Assembly (NCBI GenBank): GCA_030435675.1
Contig: CM059624.1
Location: 8,518,769-8,582,768 of the forward strand
DNA from: Steinernema hermaphroditum
Taxonomy: Eukaryota; Nematoda; Chromadorea; Rhabditida; Steinernematidae
DNA: 64,000 nucleotides
Direction: 5' to 3'
Both the position numbers and the translations under genes were made by a program. Positions 45,001 to 58,888 of this stretch are shown here, piece after piece; positions within the stretch are counted from its first letter, which is position 1; every line of letters starts with the position of its first letter. Below the pieces are notes generated by a model that was not told the DNA's origin, made no database searches, and saw nothing but the letters and a program-made list of their open reading frames with translations.

Positions 45001-45521
45001 TGGAAGAGGACGACCGTTCGGGGAGACCGCGCACGAACGGAGTGACGACCCTCAGATGTCGCTGTAACTCAACCACTAGTTTGTCTGCGATTCAAGACAG
45101 ATCCAGTCGCTAAAAGTTCGTTTCCAGTGTCTTCCTGTCGGTAGTAACTCGCAATACATGGTAACACCCACCACAAGACACAAAAGTACAAGAGCGTCGG
45201 CACATTCTATATCTAGGCGTGTCCTTGCAGAAAAGGATTCACTCATTCACACCCAAATACACAATTGCACTTTCCGATAAAGCCAAAATTGACACAAACG
45301 CCTGACGACCATGAAAAACGCTTCCTCACATGTCAGCGCAAACCTTTTCACCACGAAATTAAGAATTTTTCTATTGTCAGAGAATGGCACTGATACAACA
45401 AAGGCACACATTAGAACTTAAAAACTGTGAGGATCGGGGAAATATGAAGCAACCTAACATCGGCCCTACAATCAACACGCTGAAGCACAATACATTGTGC
45501 TATGGTAGGGGGAGATGCACA
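45001..45521. other. Intergenic, no gene seen
   Basis: AT-richer spacer between the ADSS 3' end and the membrane-protein start. Nothing is recognised. Confidence 0.45.
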
Positions 45522-46963
45522 TCACAGTGAGCGAACAATCAGGGAGTTACGGTCAGCGCCCACTCCCAACATCTTGATCGGGACACCAACAAAATCTTCC
45601 ACGTACTTAATATAGTTCCGGCAGTTCTCAGGGAGATCTTCATACTTTCTCACATCGGCCGTTGACGTTTTCCATCCTGGGAGAGTACGGTATTCGACTT
45701 CCACTTGTTCCCAGTCTGCGGCTCGGGCTGGAGGTCCACTCAAAGACTTTCCGTTCAGCTTGTATCCGACAGCCACCTGAAGCTCTTCGAATCCGTCCAA
45801 AATATCAAGCTTCGTGAAAGCAATACTAGAATAGAACACGATTAAGGAATGCGTAACAGCGACAGTCTTACGCAGTAAGTCCGTTGATAATAGCTGTTCG
45901 CTTCAGCAAGAACAAATCCAGCCATCCGCATCTTCTTTTTCGTCCCGTCGTGACACCCACTTCCTGACCGATGCGCTGAAGGTCTTCTCCAATGGCATTT
46001 AGCTGCTCCGTGGGGAAGGGCCCAGTACCGACGCGAGTTTGGTAAGCCTTCACAACGCCAATGACGTCCTTTACGGATGAGGGAGGGAGTCCGAGGCCGG
46101 TGCACGCCCCTCCAGCTGTAGTATTGCTTGACGTAACGTAAGGGTAAGTACCCGAGTCGATATCAAGGAGCGCTCCATTGGCGCCTTCCACCAGTATCGA
46201 TTTTCCAGCCTTTCGGGCTTCGTCCATGAATTCTACTGTATCTCCGACGATTCCAAGCGAACGAAGCTTTTCAGCATGTTGCTTCAGCTGGGCCAGCTCT
46301 GAGTCCATATCAACATCGATCGTTGGAAACTGACTCCTGTAGTGCTCAACGAGGTTCTTATAACGGTTGGTGAAATCGTCGAAATCGCCAAGAAGATCAG
46401 CCACGCGGATACCGTTTCTGAAGCACTTGCTCGAATAGGTCGGTCCAATTCCTCGGTTAGTGGTTCCAATTTTCCTAAACAAGCAAAGTGAACGGTTGTA
46501 ACCGAAGGAACTGCTCACGATTTAGTGTCAAGTTTGGCTTCTTGACGTCCATCAACTTGCATGTGTACGGAGAACACCAAGTGGGCCATCTCGCTTATCA
46601 TTATACGCTTTTCCCATCCCGGGATTTCTGTGATCCTGTTGTGCTCAAGTTCTGAGAAGAAGGCGTCAAGATTCACGACTACGCCGTTTCCGATAACGTT
46701 AAAGCATTTTTCACTGATCATTCCCGATGGCAACAGATGAAAATCGTACTTCTTTCCGTTGGCGATAACGGTGTGTCCCGCATTGTTTCCTCCCTGGCAG
46801 CGGGCAGTGACGTCAACCTAAATTAGCAACTGTCAAGGCAAGAATAACATAGCAAATGGCAAACCTGATTATGGTCGATGAGGAAATCAATGATTTTACC
46901 TTTCCCTTCGTCGCCCCATTGGCCACCTAAGAGCACAGTGACGTTGCTCTTGCTCGCGCTCAT
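45522..46963 (-). CDS. ADSS: Adenylosuccinate synthetase
   Basis: Converts IMP, aspartate and GTP to adenylosuccinate, the first committed step to AMP. Four exons (46963-46865, 46817-46519, 46474-45872, 45825-45522) give 434 residues, the expected size. Signatures: the N-terminal glycine-rich [59 protein letters not shown] and [16 protein letters not shown]. The GTP-binding KLDILDG motif and the loop before the end are present. Active-site residues look intact. An acceptor (gattccag) directly abuts the ATG, suggesting trans-splicing. Confidence 0.97.
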
Positions 46964-48953
46964 CTGGAATCAAACGCTAGGGAATGTGAAACACACAATG
47001 TAACATCACGAACGACAAGACGACCTCTGACGCACCGGAAAGATGAGCGTGAAACGATGTGTGAATGAAACGCATCGCGAAGGATAAACAGCACCCATGG
47101 CGTCCTTATTACGGAGACAGCGCGCGGAAAAGAAACTATCGCGTGGTCTCAGCCCGGGGTCCAGCCCTACACCTTTTATCAGTTCAAACACGACCGACAG
47201 ACGGCAAACAAAAATAATCACCAGGCGAATCCAGGAGCGTTGAAAGATAGGTGGATTTCTGGTGGTAAGGCCTTTAGGCGGAAAACGTCCCGACACGAAA
47301 GAGGCGCCGCCAGTAAACGTCTCACGTTGGGCCATGCAGGCGTAAAGTGCAGAAACCGAAGGGGGACGACGGCAGACGTTGGAGGGGAGTCGTCGCAGGA
47401 AGGCAGCAAAAAGGCGGTCGGCGGCCGGCGGGAGGACTTGTGACTTCACAGAGAGCAGCGATCGCTCGCTTAAAACGACTACGGCATGGTCTAAAGGGGC
47501 GGAACTTTCATTCCGTCCGTTCGATCGTCGATCACCGGCACCCTAAGAGAACTGGAACTCTTCGGGTACTCTCTTAACACCGCCGCGAACCGTAGAAACG
47601 GATTTGCAGTGTGTAGTCGATCAAAACGAAATCAAACAAGCCATGGTTGCAGGTCGTTCTTTCGACTTTTTGTTTGTTTTGACTCTTATATTACTTTCTC
47701 CTCATATTCTGCTTGGTTTGACCGCAGCACTAAGGCACTAACAGTTCTAGCGAAACGTAATTCCGTTGCGATCCGTACAGTAGCAACAGCTTCTTTCCAC
47801 ATTTTGCGTTAGTCTTGCATCAGACGGCGAAGGGATCGACGGTTTGTGAAATTTCGTCCGTTGTGGCGATGAGGAAACGACGTCTGGTCGGATTTCTGTG
47901 CTGATGTTATCAAAACGATGATTAATGACGCCGATAAGGCTAAGCTTTACAGCTTAACGCTCAAGGGAACCCAAAGGGGAAGCTCCAAGGAGGTCGATCG
48001 GTCACGTGAATATCAAAATGCACTAGCCGTCCCTTTGCGGCGTCGATTGATGGAATCAGTAGAACGCATGGAAGATCTAATTCAGTCGATTAGAAAAACG
48101 GAAAACTGACGATGTAAAGTCAATGTTTGTAAACAATCGATAAGTACACAGAGAGGAATCTCCCGACGGGCTTCGGATCAAGCAACAAACACTTCGCGAT
48201 GTAACTTCCGACATCAGTCCGTAAGACTTCCCCGACTAGCCGCTGACAAAGGCGCTGCGAGAGGATAAATGACCTTTAGTTTTGAAGCCTGGGAACCTGA
48301 AACGGGGAAGATCCATTCATTCCCGACGGCATCCCGGATTTCAAGATCACGACCTTGCCTCTAGGCGTTCGCTTTCGCCCTGGGGGAACCTGTTCTCGAC
48401 ATTCGTCGCCTTCCACGTTCGCTCCCGAATTAGCATATAGGCGAACCTGATTACTCACGGTGAAAAAACTCTCGAAAACCATCTTCTATCCCCTCAAGTG
48501 CCCCCACTCTTGTTTTCTGCCGCCTGAAGGAAAACCGCACTGTTCAAAGACGCGAGACGGAGGTTAATCCATGGAGATTTTACTTTCTTCCGGCAGATTA
48601 TCTTCTTCACCGTGACTCTCTGGAATCTGGACACTCGATCTGCAGAGGACGACGTGCGCGGGCTGATATCCATCGCCGTCCGAAGCTTCGCCGCCTCGCC
48701 CTCGGATCAACTGGATTCGGAAAAAACCGCTCCACACACGCGCTCTCCTCCGGCGGCGAACTCTCTCGCGCTCGGAACAATCAAAAGTTTTGCTCCAATT
48801 GGTGCGCGAATCGCGACGACCCGCACAAATCCTCACCGCCGCTGTCCACTGCGTCACTGGATAGTAGCCACCCCCGAGGCATAACCAGCTGGCGACTTAC
48901 ATAGAAGACGTTCGTTTCCGAAGGGTTCATTCGAGGCGTCGACGTCGACGAAG
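46964..48953. other. Intergenic between divergent genes, mostly empty
   Basis: About 2 kb. Apart from the small open frame at 47918-48109, open frames on both strands have no support. It should hold the promoters of ADSS and of the secreted protein at 48954. Confidence 0.4.
47918..48109 (+). CDS. Small open frame, 63 codons
   Basis: Starts MINDADKAKLYSLTLKG and ends in an amphipathic helix (RLMESVERMEDLIQSIRK). The composition is protein-like but there is no splice evidence and no family. It may be a small gene or chance. Confidence 0.3.
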   Translation: MINDADKAKLYSLTLKGTQRGSSKEVDRSREYQNALAVPLRRRLMESVERMEDLIQSIRKTEN

Positions 48954-50490
48954 ATGGCTGCCTCGGCTTTCACTTTCGCCCCTTCCGCCTTCGTCCTCTT
49001 CTTTCTGCTCGGCTCAGTCTCCGCACAGGTTCGTTTTCAAACCCTCCTCATTCGGTGTATGCTTTCGAACCTCTCAATATGGCGATCCTTTGCACTAAGT
49101 GTTTTCTTTCGAACGCATTTTTCCCGAACACCTTTCTCCATTTAAACGATTATCTTGGTTTGCTCCGCTGACGTCGTCGTCGTCACTTTCCTTTTCGGCG
49201 CCGCGTGGTGGACACCCGAGCGGCGGCGACAAGATTACAGCAAACCCTATTTGTTGAACATGAATCTCTTTCAAACAGTCCGCTTTTGTGCAAACGGAAT
49301 GTACTTTAGGGAAATGGAGACGCAATGCCCTTTGCGGGGCTCCTTTCCTCGCGCAATATCGCTCAGATGGCGCAGTTGGCCACAGACATCGCCGCCCAAA
49401 CGTTCAGCAACAACCGCGAGCTGTTGTAAGTCGTTCTGTTTCTACCGTTTCTCCAGCCACAAAGCGACCCCCATGCACATTACACTCTGAACTCTAACCA
49501 ATCAGATCCAAACCAGGACGTCCTCCAGTGGCTCCGCTCTCCCTTGACAAGTCCCCCTCGGAGCTCATCGGCCAGGGAATCACCAACGTCATGACTCCGA
49601 CGCTGGACAAGCTGTCAGCGAGTCCCTCGAAAGCATTTCCCCCGGCGCCCAAAGTTCCCGTGAAGGAGGGACTCCCCGCGGACTTCAAACCGACCCTCGC
49701 CAACTCAGGTGGCGGCGAGAACGGATTCATGAAGCTGGCGAATCAGTTCCTTCGGATGGCCAACGGCCAGCCCCTGAATCCGGACCCCAACCAGCTGCCC
49801 AACATTCGTGACTTCTCCCCGGGCGCGAGAAACAACTTCGGAATCCCGCAAGGCGAAGGTAGGCGACAATCTCCGGACCGAGACCATTGGGAGTTCAGGT
49901 TGCCTTCCCTTCGTCGGAGAATTCATGCAGATCGCCTATGGGAACTGTGTGCGAAACGCGGACCAGAAGACGTTCGATGTGTGGGGACAGGAGATAAAGA
50001 ACGCCATAATCGGCGGACGTATCGACCTGCTGGGAGCTAGGTACGTACTTTCGGTCTCCTGAGCCAGTTATTGAATGCCAATTTCAGTAAACTGACATGC
50101 AAAATGGCGACGGAGCGGGAGATGTGCGGACAGCTCAAGCGTGCCGTGAGCGAGTGCGACATCCTCGGCTCCATCCAGGTTGGCACGCAGCTGCAGCGTT
50201 CGATTAAGCGATGCGACGAGATCACGGGAATCATCGACCAGGTAAGCAGAGGCACTCCAGGGGACGAGTGGACCTAGGGGGGGGGTAGCCAAGTAGTCTA
50301 GCCAAACTGCCCGTTATCTCTGCGGAATAACGTGTTGTCGGCACTTAAGTTCGCCGGAGTTAAAAGTACAAATGCTCGGACGACGTTTCGTGACACCCTG
50401 CTTCAGAATCCGATGCACGTGCTCAACCAGGTGAACGGCCTCCTCACTGGAGAGGTCGCACAGGGTTTCGTCCAAAACTTCCTCGGCTAA
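48954..50490 (+). CDS. Secreted helical cysteine-containing protein, unidentified
   Basis: Six exons (48954-49028, 49367-49425, 49506-49858, 49899-50040, 50088-50241, 50407-50490) give 288 residues. A signal peptide (SAFVLFFLLGSVSAQ) is followed by MAQLATDIAAQTFSNN, a Pro/Ser-rich linker, and a C-terminal helical domain with cysteines (GCLPFVGEFMQIAYGNCVRN, KLTCKMATEREMCGQL, SIKRCDEITGIID). It resembles nematode secreted proteins of unknown role. The first intron is long (338 bp) for this genome. Confidence 0.8.
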
Positions 50491-50764
50491 AACCGCATTG
50501 GACCTTCGTCTAAGCGCCCAACCTCATCGTCCTTGGTCTCCAACGTGCCACTTTTTGTTGAACCGTCCTCTTTGTTGCAACATGTATTGGACGACGTTTC
50601 GTGTACATACTCTAGTGTCCGCTATTTATTGCTTTTTTTGTGGAGATAAACTGTTTCGTGTAGTGGAGTCGTCGTGGGTCACGGGGCCACTCGTTCTCGA
50701 CACTTCTTATCAGCGCACACGCGGTCGCTCATTGTCAGAAGCAGTTAAAAACGTCCGCTGACAG
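50491..50764. other. Short intergenic stretch upstream of the GVVGN exon
   Basis: No ATG-bearing exon that joins in frame to the exon at 50765 was found here. A 3' untranslated region of the secreted-protein gene is likely. Confidence 0.35.
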
Positions 50765-50962
50765 ATCGCTTCACTCGTTTTCGTGAATCCGGGCAAGTTT
50801 CGCGAGTGGTGGCTGAGACTCGTCCTCGCGCTCTTCTTCTTCTTCGTGGCTCTGCCCTCCACTAGCGCCGGTGTGGTGGGCAATCGTGTCGCCACCGTAA
50901 TTTATACTGAAAATCAGGGTTTCAGGGGTTCGCGGCGGGACCGTCATCCTGGATTTCTGTAG
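50765..50962 (+). CDS. Terminal exon of an unresolved gene, carrying the GVVGNRVATVIYTE peptide
   Basis: Open after an acceptor-like gctgacag to a TAG at 50962 (65 codons). The translation has a hydrophobic segment (LRLVLALFFFFVALPSTS) resembling a signal peptide, then AGVVGNRVATVIYTENQG. The same peptide recurs on the opposite strand near 52622-52702 with almost only synonymous differences. No start codon or family was identified. Confidence 0.4.
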   Translation: MASLVFVNPGKFREWWLRLVLALFFFFVALPSTSAGVVGNRVATVIYTENQGFRGSRRDRHPGFL

Positions 50963-51509
50963 CCGTATCCAGCTCATTGGGAAATGCCTCCCGGGAGGTC
51001 CCGGCTACTTCCAGTTCTGTGGGAAGTGAGAAGAGGTAACCAATAAATTGACAACGCCTCCCAGTTCCTTCCCAGTCCTCCCACCTACATGTGGAAGTGG
51101 ACTTCCCAGTCACTGTTCTGGAACTTTTTTGACGTGAAAACTTTGTGACACACTACTTTATCGCATTTTTAACGTTCCGAAGCTGTTTCCAAGGGAATTT
51201 GAGAGTTTGACCTAGATATTACAGGCTGTGTCCAACGCTCGGTCACGACCACACACAACGTTTTTTTTTGCGACCGGACGCCGCCGTCGTGTGTGGTCTG
51301 TTCTTTCTTGACGGGTTGGGGAGAAAGTTAACGCTAAATCATCAGAGGGGGAACTATTGTTGAATTAGTCGGAGATATGTGGTTAAGATCTGCTTATCAA
51401 AAAAAAACTAATGACTTTGACTTTGACTAATGACTTTGACTAAAACTAAATTTGACTAAAAAACTAATGGCATTTCAAAAACTTATCCATCTTCTCCTGG
51501 AATTGCATA
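50963..51509. other. Intergenic with a small hairpin
   Basis: Contains the inverted pair gaccacacac / gtgtgtggtc around a poly-T stretch (about 51258-51299), possibly a fragment of an element. No gene is seen. Confidence 0.4.
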
Positions 51510-52615
51510 TTGTCCGATCAACGGCGAATGTCACCGCCGCAGTTCGTTGCAGGACCGCAATCAGGGACACGATTGAGTCCGTTATAAGGGGATTTCCGGG
51601 TTTCTGACTGAATAAGTGGATTATTTCGAAGACAAAGCCGTTTTTCAAAATTCCGCTTTGATAGAAGTGTTCGCCGATCGCCGAAGAAGCGTATGCATCG
51701 GTTTGCGGCGCATTTTCTACTTTCCTCACAAAGTTATAACGGTTTTGAGGCGCGCATGTTCGTTTTAGCTTATTGTCTCCATCATTTCGATGGACCTTTC
51801 GCACTACGCACGAATTTGATCAAGCTTTATCAGCCACATAGCCCCAATAACGACAAATGGGACTGACTGACAAGCGCGCGGCAGCACAATATGGTCGTCA
51901 TAGGCCATATCAAAAGCTTAAATTCATTTTCTACTTTCGAGACATGCTTTAAGTAGTTTCGAGCATGATTGCCTGGAAGTAACTCGACATGAGCCCGTAG
52001 AAGCTCTGTTCAACAGGTTTAGATTAAGAGCTACCTTCTCTAGTTCGCAGATTCGTACAATCTGCGCATCATTGTTTTTCCTTAGCAATGATATTTCCTG
52101 ATGCGCTAACATCAGTTGCTGGTTAGCATCTGCCAAGGCGTTCCTCAGTTCCTCAGTTTCACACTGAGCGTGTCTTCTTGGTTCCTCCTTTTCGGTCGCC
52201 CATGACTGTCGAGCGAAAGCCAACAGCCTTGCTCTTACACACTTCGACTTTGATAATTTTACCGTTTGGAGTTCTGCGAATAATAGAATTTGTAGAAAAC
52301 AATAAATAAAGCAAGAAACCGCACGATAAATCCATCGAACTGATGGAAACAATCAGCGAACACGAACGTGCGCGCCTCAAAACCGTTATAACTTTGCGAG
52401 GAAAGTAGAAAATGCGCCGCAAACCGATGCATACGCTTCTTCGGCGATCGGCGAACACTTCTATCAAAGCGGAATTTTGAAAAACGGCTTTGTCTTCGAA
52501 ATAATCCACTTATTCAGTCAGAAACCCGGAAATCCCCTTATAACGGACTCAATCGTGTCCCTGATTGCGGTCCTACAACGAACTGCGGCGGTGACATTCG
52601 CCGTTGATCGGACAA
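51510..52615. mobile_element. TA-flanked inverted-repeat transposon, copy A (1.1 kb)
   Basis: Begins ttgtccgatcaacggcg and ends with its complement, with TA directly outside each end. The inverted repeats are about 260 bp. The interior carries a minus-strand coding-like exon and a 200 bp stretch missing from copy B. No transposase is visible, so it is non-autonomous. The TA flank suggests Tc1/mariner-type mobilisation. Confidence 0.88.
52035..52273 (-). pseudogene. Coding-like coiled-coil exon inside transposon copy A
   Basis: 239 bp between a good acceptor (ttattcgcag) and donor (gaag|gtagct). It encodes a helical segment including EELRNALADANQQLMLAHQ and DAQIVRICELEK. An identical segment (one or two changes) occurs in copy B. 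It is most simply a host exon captured by the element. Whether it is expressed is unknown. Confidence 0.55.
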
Positions 52616-52621
52616 TATTGC

Positions 52622-52702
52622 GGTAGATTCACGGGTCCCGCCACGAACACCCTGATCTTCAGTATAAATTACGGTAGCAACACGATTGCCTACAACACCG
52701 GC
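52622..52702 (-). pseudogene. Partial exon with the GVVGNRVATVIYTE peptide
   Basis: The minus-strand translation reads AGVVGNRVATVIYTEDQG, a near-exact match to the plus-strand exon at about 50867-50930. Differences fall in third codon positions apart from Asn/Asp. It lies between transposon copy A and the DGAT2 start. Flanking exons were not found. Confidence 0.45.
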
Positions 52703-52729
52703 TTTCAGATCTTTGCGTTTCAGGGTGTC

Positions 52730-54485
52730 ATGCAGTTCGCTCCACTGAATCTCCCTCTTCACCGGAGGCTCGAGACTGCTGCAGTCGTCTTTCACCTCTT
52801 CTGGTAAGCAGACAGCATGCACCAAGAAGGCACGTAGACGTCTGGGAAGTCATTTCCAGAAACTGCCGAACGCGAAGCTGGTCAGTCATTAAGGACCGGT
52901 CTCGCGAAAGCTTCTAGAAATGACTTGAAAAGAGTTGTCAGACTGCCTGGAAAGGAGATTATTTTGTTTTGACCAAGACGGTGCACTTTCCAGACTGTTT
53001 GAAAAATTTACGGTATTGACGCTTCCTGTAGATGGTCTTCTTGACCGCCCTGTTTGATGGCACTCAATCCATTTCAGTTTCTTGATTTTCCCTCTCATCG
53101 CAATTGTTCTGCCCATCTACCTTAGCTCCACATCGTACTGGTTTGTATCACTGCCTCGAAACTCGCTTACGAGTATTTCAGGTGGATCGTCGGTCTCTAC
53201 GCTGCGTGGTACTGCTTCCCAACATGTATCACAGCTAGCTCAATTCTGAACTTACAGGTTCTACTATGATTTCGATACACCTTCCCGGGGCTCCCGGCCG
53301 CGCACGTGGCTTCGCAACATGCCTGTGTGGAATCGATTCGCCGACTACTTCCCGTATGGTTATATTTGAGCTTGGTATCGGCATCGTCGATCTTCTCGAC
53401 GCCTTTTGGCAACTAGGGAATATCGACGATGTCGACTGCATTCCTTCTTGACCTTCCCACCATCATGCTTATCATGTCAAACATTTGAAACGTTTGAAAT
53501 ATTTTCGGGCAAAACTCGTGAAGACGGCTGAACTCTCTCCGGAGCACAACTACATCGTCGGATCGCATCCTCACGGCATTATGTCTTTGGGCGTCTTCAC
53601 CAGTTTCGCTACCGAGGGAAATGGCTTCAGGTAGGTTGTACAACTTAAAAGAAGAATTTACACATGTCCACGGTTTCAGCAAGACGTTCCCCGGAATCAC
53701 ACCTTCGCTGGCCACTCTTGAAGGTCAGTTCTATTTCCCCTTCAGAAGAGAGCTTATTCTCTGGACAGGTAAGAGAAGCCCGTATATTCTTTTTGTTGAT
53801 CTATGTGTTTTCAGGATGCATCACCGCCTCTAAGGAAAGCATCAGTTACCAGCTGAATCGCGACAAAGGAGGTCGCGCCGTGGCCATTGTTCTGGGTGGC
53901 GCCGAAGAAGCTCTCGACGCAAATCCCGATAACTTCGACCTCACTTTGAAGTCGCGAAAGGGATTCGCTAAGTTGGCTCTTAAGCACGGGTATGCTTTCG
54001 ATTACGCGATCATTAACCACCGACCGTGTTTAGAGCTCACCTCGTTCCCCTCTACAACTTCGGAGAAAACTCGACTTTCACTCAACTGAAAAGCGAACGC
54101 GGCACGTTCCTCCGAAGACTCCAAGTATGTTCTCCCGTGTTTGGCATCTCTTCCGAATTGCTGTATTTAGAGTGGATTCAAGAGCATGGCAGGTTTTAGT
54201 CCCCCAATCTTCATGGGGCGTGGAATTTTCAATTACTCATTCGGACTGCTTCCGCATCGCGTTCCTGTTTCTACCGTAGGTGAGTCACTTCGCTGCCTAA
54301 TTTTGTTTACTTTGCGCATCTGATTTTCAGTAGGGGCTGCAATTCCAGTCGAGAAAGTTGAAAGTCCAACAAGGGAGCAGATTGACGAGCTGCACAAGAA
54401 ATACTGTAACGCTCTCACGATGCTATTCGACGAGCACAAGATGAACTACGGTATCGCTGAGGACGTGAAACTGAATATTTTGTGA
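52730..54485 (+). CDS. DGAT2: Diacylglycerol O-acyltransferase 2
   Basis: ER enzyme that makes triacylglycerol from diacylglycerol and acyl-CoA. About nine exons. The N-terminus matches nematode DGAT2 ([15 protein letters not shown]), with two membrane-insertion segments ([15 protein letters not shown]). Catalytic motifs: the HPHG box in [59 protein letters not shown] and [10 protein letters not shown]. The C-terminal part has AAIPVEK and a final helix. The start at 52730 follows an acceptor-like gcgtttcag and is supported by homology from residue 2. Transposon copy A ends only 115 bp upstream. Confidence 0.94.
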
Positions 54486-55175
54486 CTGTAGCAAGTTCGT
54501 TGTATATAGTGTACACAAAATTGCGATTATAATACAATATAAGGTGTAAGAAGGGCTGAACATCTGGGACAGTTGACGCCGACCCACCAGCTAATGCACT
54601 TTGCAGACTGTCTCAAACTGTCTTTTTTTTGCCATTTCTGTGGACCAGGCGAATGGGACCGGTCGCACAGAGCTCACACTGCCCACTGAGTAGACAGAAG
54701 TAGACGGAAGGACACATTGAGCCCAACCCGAGGGGCGTCACCATAAGTGGTCCCTGCTTGTCTGCCCTTCGGCAGTCCTGGGTGTCATTCAATGAAATTC
54801 GTTGAGCGGTCCACCTCGAAAAGAAAAGCATTCGAAGTAGAGAGCTCTTGGAATAAAAAAAAGGATGGTGGACTTTGGTAAAGGAAGGATGTTTTACAGA
54901 GCCGCCTCGCTCTCTAAAGAAGGCGGCTGACGGTAGGAGAGCACTCTCAAAGCCGAACCAGATGAATTTCCCATTTGTCACAGAGTCGCTTCGAGACCAA
55001 CCGCCAGTTCTCCGCCATTTCCGCCCATATTCGAAAATTCGTTTCGCTTTTTCTCGCATCGCATTGCGATTCTCCGGATTTATATCGTGCGTTCCTTCTT
55101 CTACACATTCATGTGCTTTTCCGTTTCCATTTGTTTCATCACCTTGCCTTTCCAGAAACTCTGCGATCCGTAACA
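54486..55175. other. Intergenic upstream of SNRPG
   Basis: 690 bp that should contain the promoter of the downstream operon. A 187-codon minus-strand open frame here is not supported. Confidence 0.4.
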
Positions 55176-55406
55176 ATGAGCAAGACCCACCCGCCAGAGC
55201 TGAAGAAGTTCATGGACAAGCACATGGAATTCAAGCTGAACGGTAATCGTCGCATATCCGGTGTGCTGCGCGGATTCGATCCATTCATGAACGTTGTCAT
55301 CGACGAAACTCTTGAACATAACAAAGACGGAACCACGGAAGAAATCGGCATGGTCGTTGTGCGCGGAAACTCAATCGTGACAATGCAGCCGACGGAGAGG
55401 GTTTGA
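55176..55406 (+). CDS. SNRPG: Small nuclear ribonucleoprotein G (SmG)
   Basis: Core Sm-ring protein of the spliceosomal snRNPs. Intronless, 76 residues, the normal size. The Sm1 motif ([21 protein letters not shown]) and Sm2 motif ([16 protein letters not shown]) are complete; the RNA-contacting RGN is present. The ATG follows an acceptor-like ctttccag by about 20 nt. It is the first gene of a close four-gene run on the plus strand. Confidence 0.97.
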   Translation: MSKTHPPELKKFMDKHMEFKLNGNRRISGVLRGFDPFMNVVIDETLEHNKDGTTEEIGMVVVRGNSIVTMQPTERV

Positions 55407-55637
55407 TCTGTCGCCATGGCTGTTGCTGTCCTCCGTTAACTGATTAATGTATTGTGTGAGAACATTTTGTTTTGTTGTGTTCATAAAGTTCAGTGCTGAC
55501 TCTGTGGTGACTGTTGTGCTGGACTGTATCATCAGTAAGCCAATATCGCTTGTTATTGGGAGAAATTTGGCCTGCGGGAGTCTTCCGATATGGAGGGAGT
55601 AGATTGCAGCTGTTTCTGAGCTTATGACGCATTCCAG

Positions 55638-56520
55638 ATGAGTGCTCGGAAGCGTACTGGTGTTGCAGATGTGGAATGTGACAATGCAAAGCGTGGTGTG
55701 TGGCTGGTCAAGGTTCCACGGTATTTGTCCGACGCTTGGGAGCAACAACGCGGCAAAGAAGTAGGGCGACTAATAATCGGATCTGATATCGTGTTCCGAT
55801 CGAATCCGTCCATGACGGGAATACCGTCTTCATCTGGTGCAGACATGGTAAATTCGCCGTTTTACTTGTTTTCTGAGCTTCCTGTGCATTTTAGAACAAC
55901 GTAACTCCGAAGGAACACAAGTTCATGATCAGTGATATCAACAATCAAACCATGGCTGTCTTTTCGGAAGACAAGAGCGGCCTGGAGGAAAGAGCTGCAG
56001 TCGAAACTGGGAAGCTCTCGATTCAAGGACGGGTACCAAGCAGATATTTGAAGGTTGAACCGTTTCAATCTGGCGTATTTAGGTAGTGAAGCGAGCCGAG
56101 TGCCGACCGCCAGATTCAAACGATTATTTGAGTATGAAAATTAGCAAGATCAAGGAGCGTCAGGAGCCGCGCAGAAAGATTGAACTCATGGAGAAAGCCG
56201 AAGTCAAGTTTAAGCCTACTGCTATTCACGCTGAAGACATCGCTCGTGAAAAGATGAAGAAAGAAGGAGCGAAGACAGTGCGTGCTGAAAAGGACGTGGT
56301 TCGAGATGCGCTTTTTGCCGCTTTCCAAAATCATCAATACTATCGGCTGGCCGACCTGCAAAAGCTGACAAACCAACCACCAAATTATCTCAAAGAAATC
56401 CTCATCGAAATTGCAAACTACAATACAGCTCCACCCCATCGCTCTATGTGGGAACTGAAGCCTGAATACAGAAATTATAAATGCGATCAGAATGACGAAG
56501 ATGACGATGATGAATTGTAG
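55638..56520 (+). CDS. GTF2F2: Transcription initiation factor IIF, beta subunit (RAP30)
   Basis: TFIIF subunit that escorts RNA polymerase II to promoters. Three exons (55638-55847, 55895-56032, 56083-56520) give 261 residues. The N-terminal dimerisation part has GVWLVKVPRYLSDAWEQ and KFMISDINNQTMAVFSED. The C-terminal winged helix shows HQYYRLADLQKLTNQPPNYL, KEILIEIANYN and WELKPEYR, ending in an acidic tail. An acceptor (gcattccag) abuts the ATG, 231 bp after SNRPG. Confidence 0.96.
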
Positions 56521-56682
56521 ACTACGATATGTAACGGGTTTCTCGCTGTAGTATGTGGGTTTCAGTCCGCATATATCATTAAAGGCTTTTGCTACTTGCA
56601 TTTCTCGTTGCTGGTGGTGAAGTCCATGTCTACCTTCGTTATAGAGAATTCTGTGACTATTAGATTTTGGCATTCCAGAGCA

Positions 56683-58174
<1,492 letters not shown>

Positions 58175-58325
58175 GTTTTGGTACCATTTGTTGTTACATT
58201 GTTGTCATGTGTTTGTTATTATTGACCTAAAGAGTCGTGCTCATTTCTGATCATCGAGTTTGGCGCGGTACAACCCGTTCTTATATTTATGCAGCTTGTG
58301 GAAGCTTATTCGGTGTCATTTGCAG

Positions 58326-58888
58326 ATGACCTCAAACCCGGTTCCGCCTGTTCGATTGGATTCAAGATATGACTGGGTAGGTCCCCCAGATAAGCAGTCG
58401 AAGATAAGACCTATTAAGTGAGGAAGTTTTGGCAGCTGGGCAATTTAAGGTGTTCCTTTAGACTTCGTCGAGTCCATAATGAAACTGCAACAGAAAAAAA
58501 CTATCGATTGGCTCGAGAAGAATTAAACGATTGGAATAGCCGCTTTTGGACCGAGCACAACTCGTTGTTCGAGCGTCGTCGAGCCGAATTTGTTGCTGAT
58601 GTAAGTGATCTGCAGAAGTAAACCTGAAGATGGTGTTTTTGGTTTAGAAAAAGAAGCAACTGAGCAGAATTGAACACGTTTCGGCCAACGACATGTCCGA
58701 ATTTTATCGCGGCTTTCTGAACGAACAGTATGCCAGCCTTGCCGCTTACAACAGGTACGTCGATTTGTTGATTCTGCTAGGTGCTTACCGTGAGATACCT
58801 TAGGCAGTGGTACAAACGGAACTTCTCACTCATTTGGCCCGCACTCAAAGTCAACTTAATCAGATTCGGGAGACTTTTGCGCCGTTAG
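58326..58888 (+). CDS. COA8: Cytochrome c oxidase assembly factor 8 (APOPT1 family)
   Basis: Mitochondrial factor protecting complex IV assembly from oxidative damage. Four exons (58326-58417, 58462-58600, 58648-58754, 58804-58888) give 140 residues. Signatures: DWVGPPDKQSKIRPI, ELNDWNSRFWTEHNSLF, MSEFYRGFLNEQYASLAAYN and RQWYKRNFSLIWPALKV. The N-terminus before DWVGPPDK is short for a mitochondrial presequence. The ATG directly follows gtcatttgcag, so trans-splicing is likely, 151 bp after QTRT2. Confidence 0.92.
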
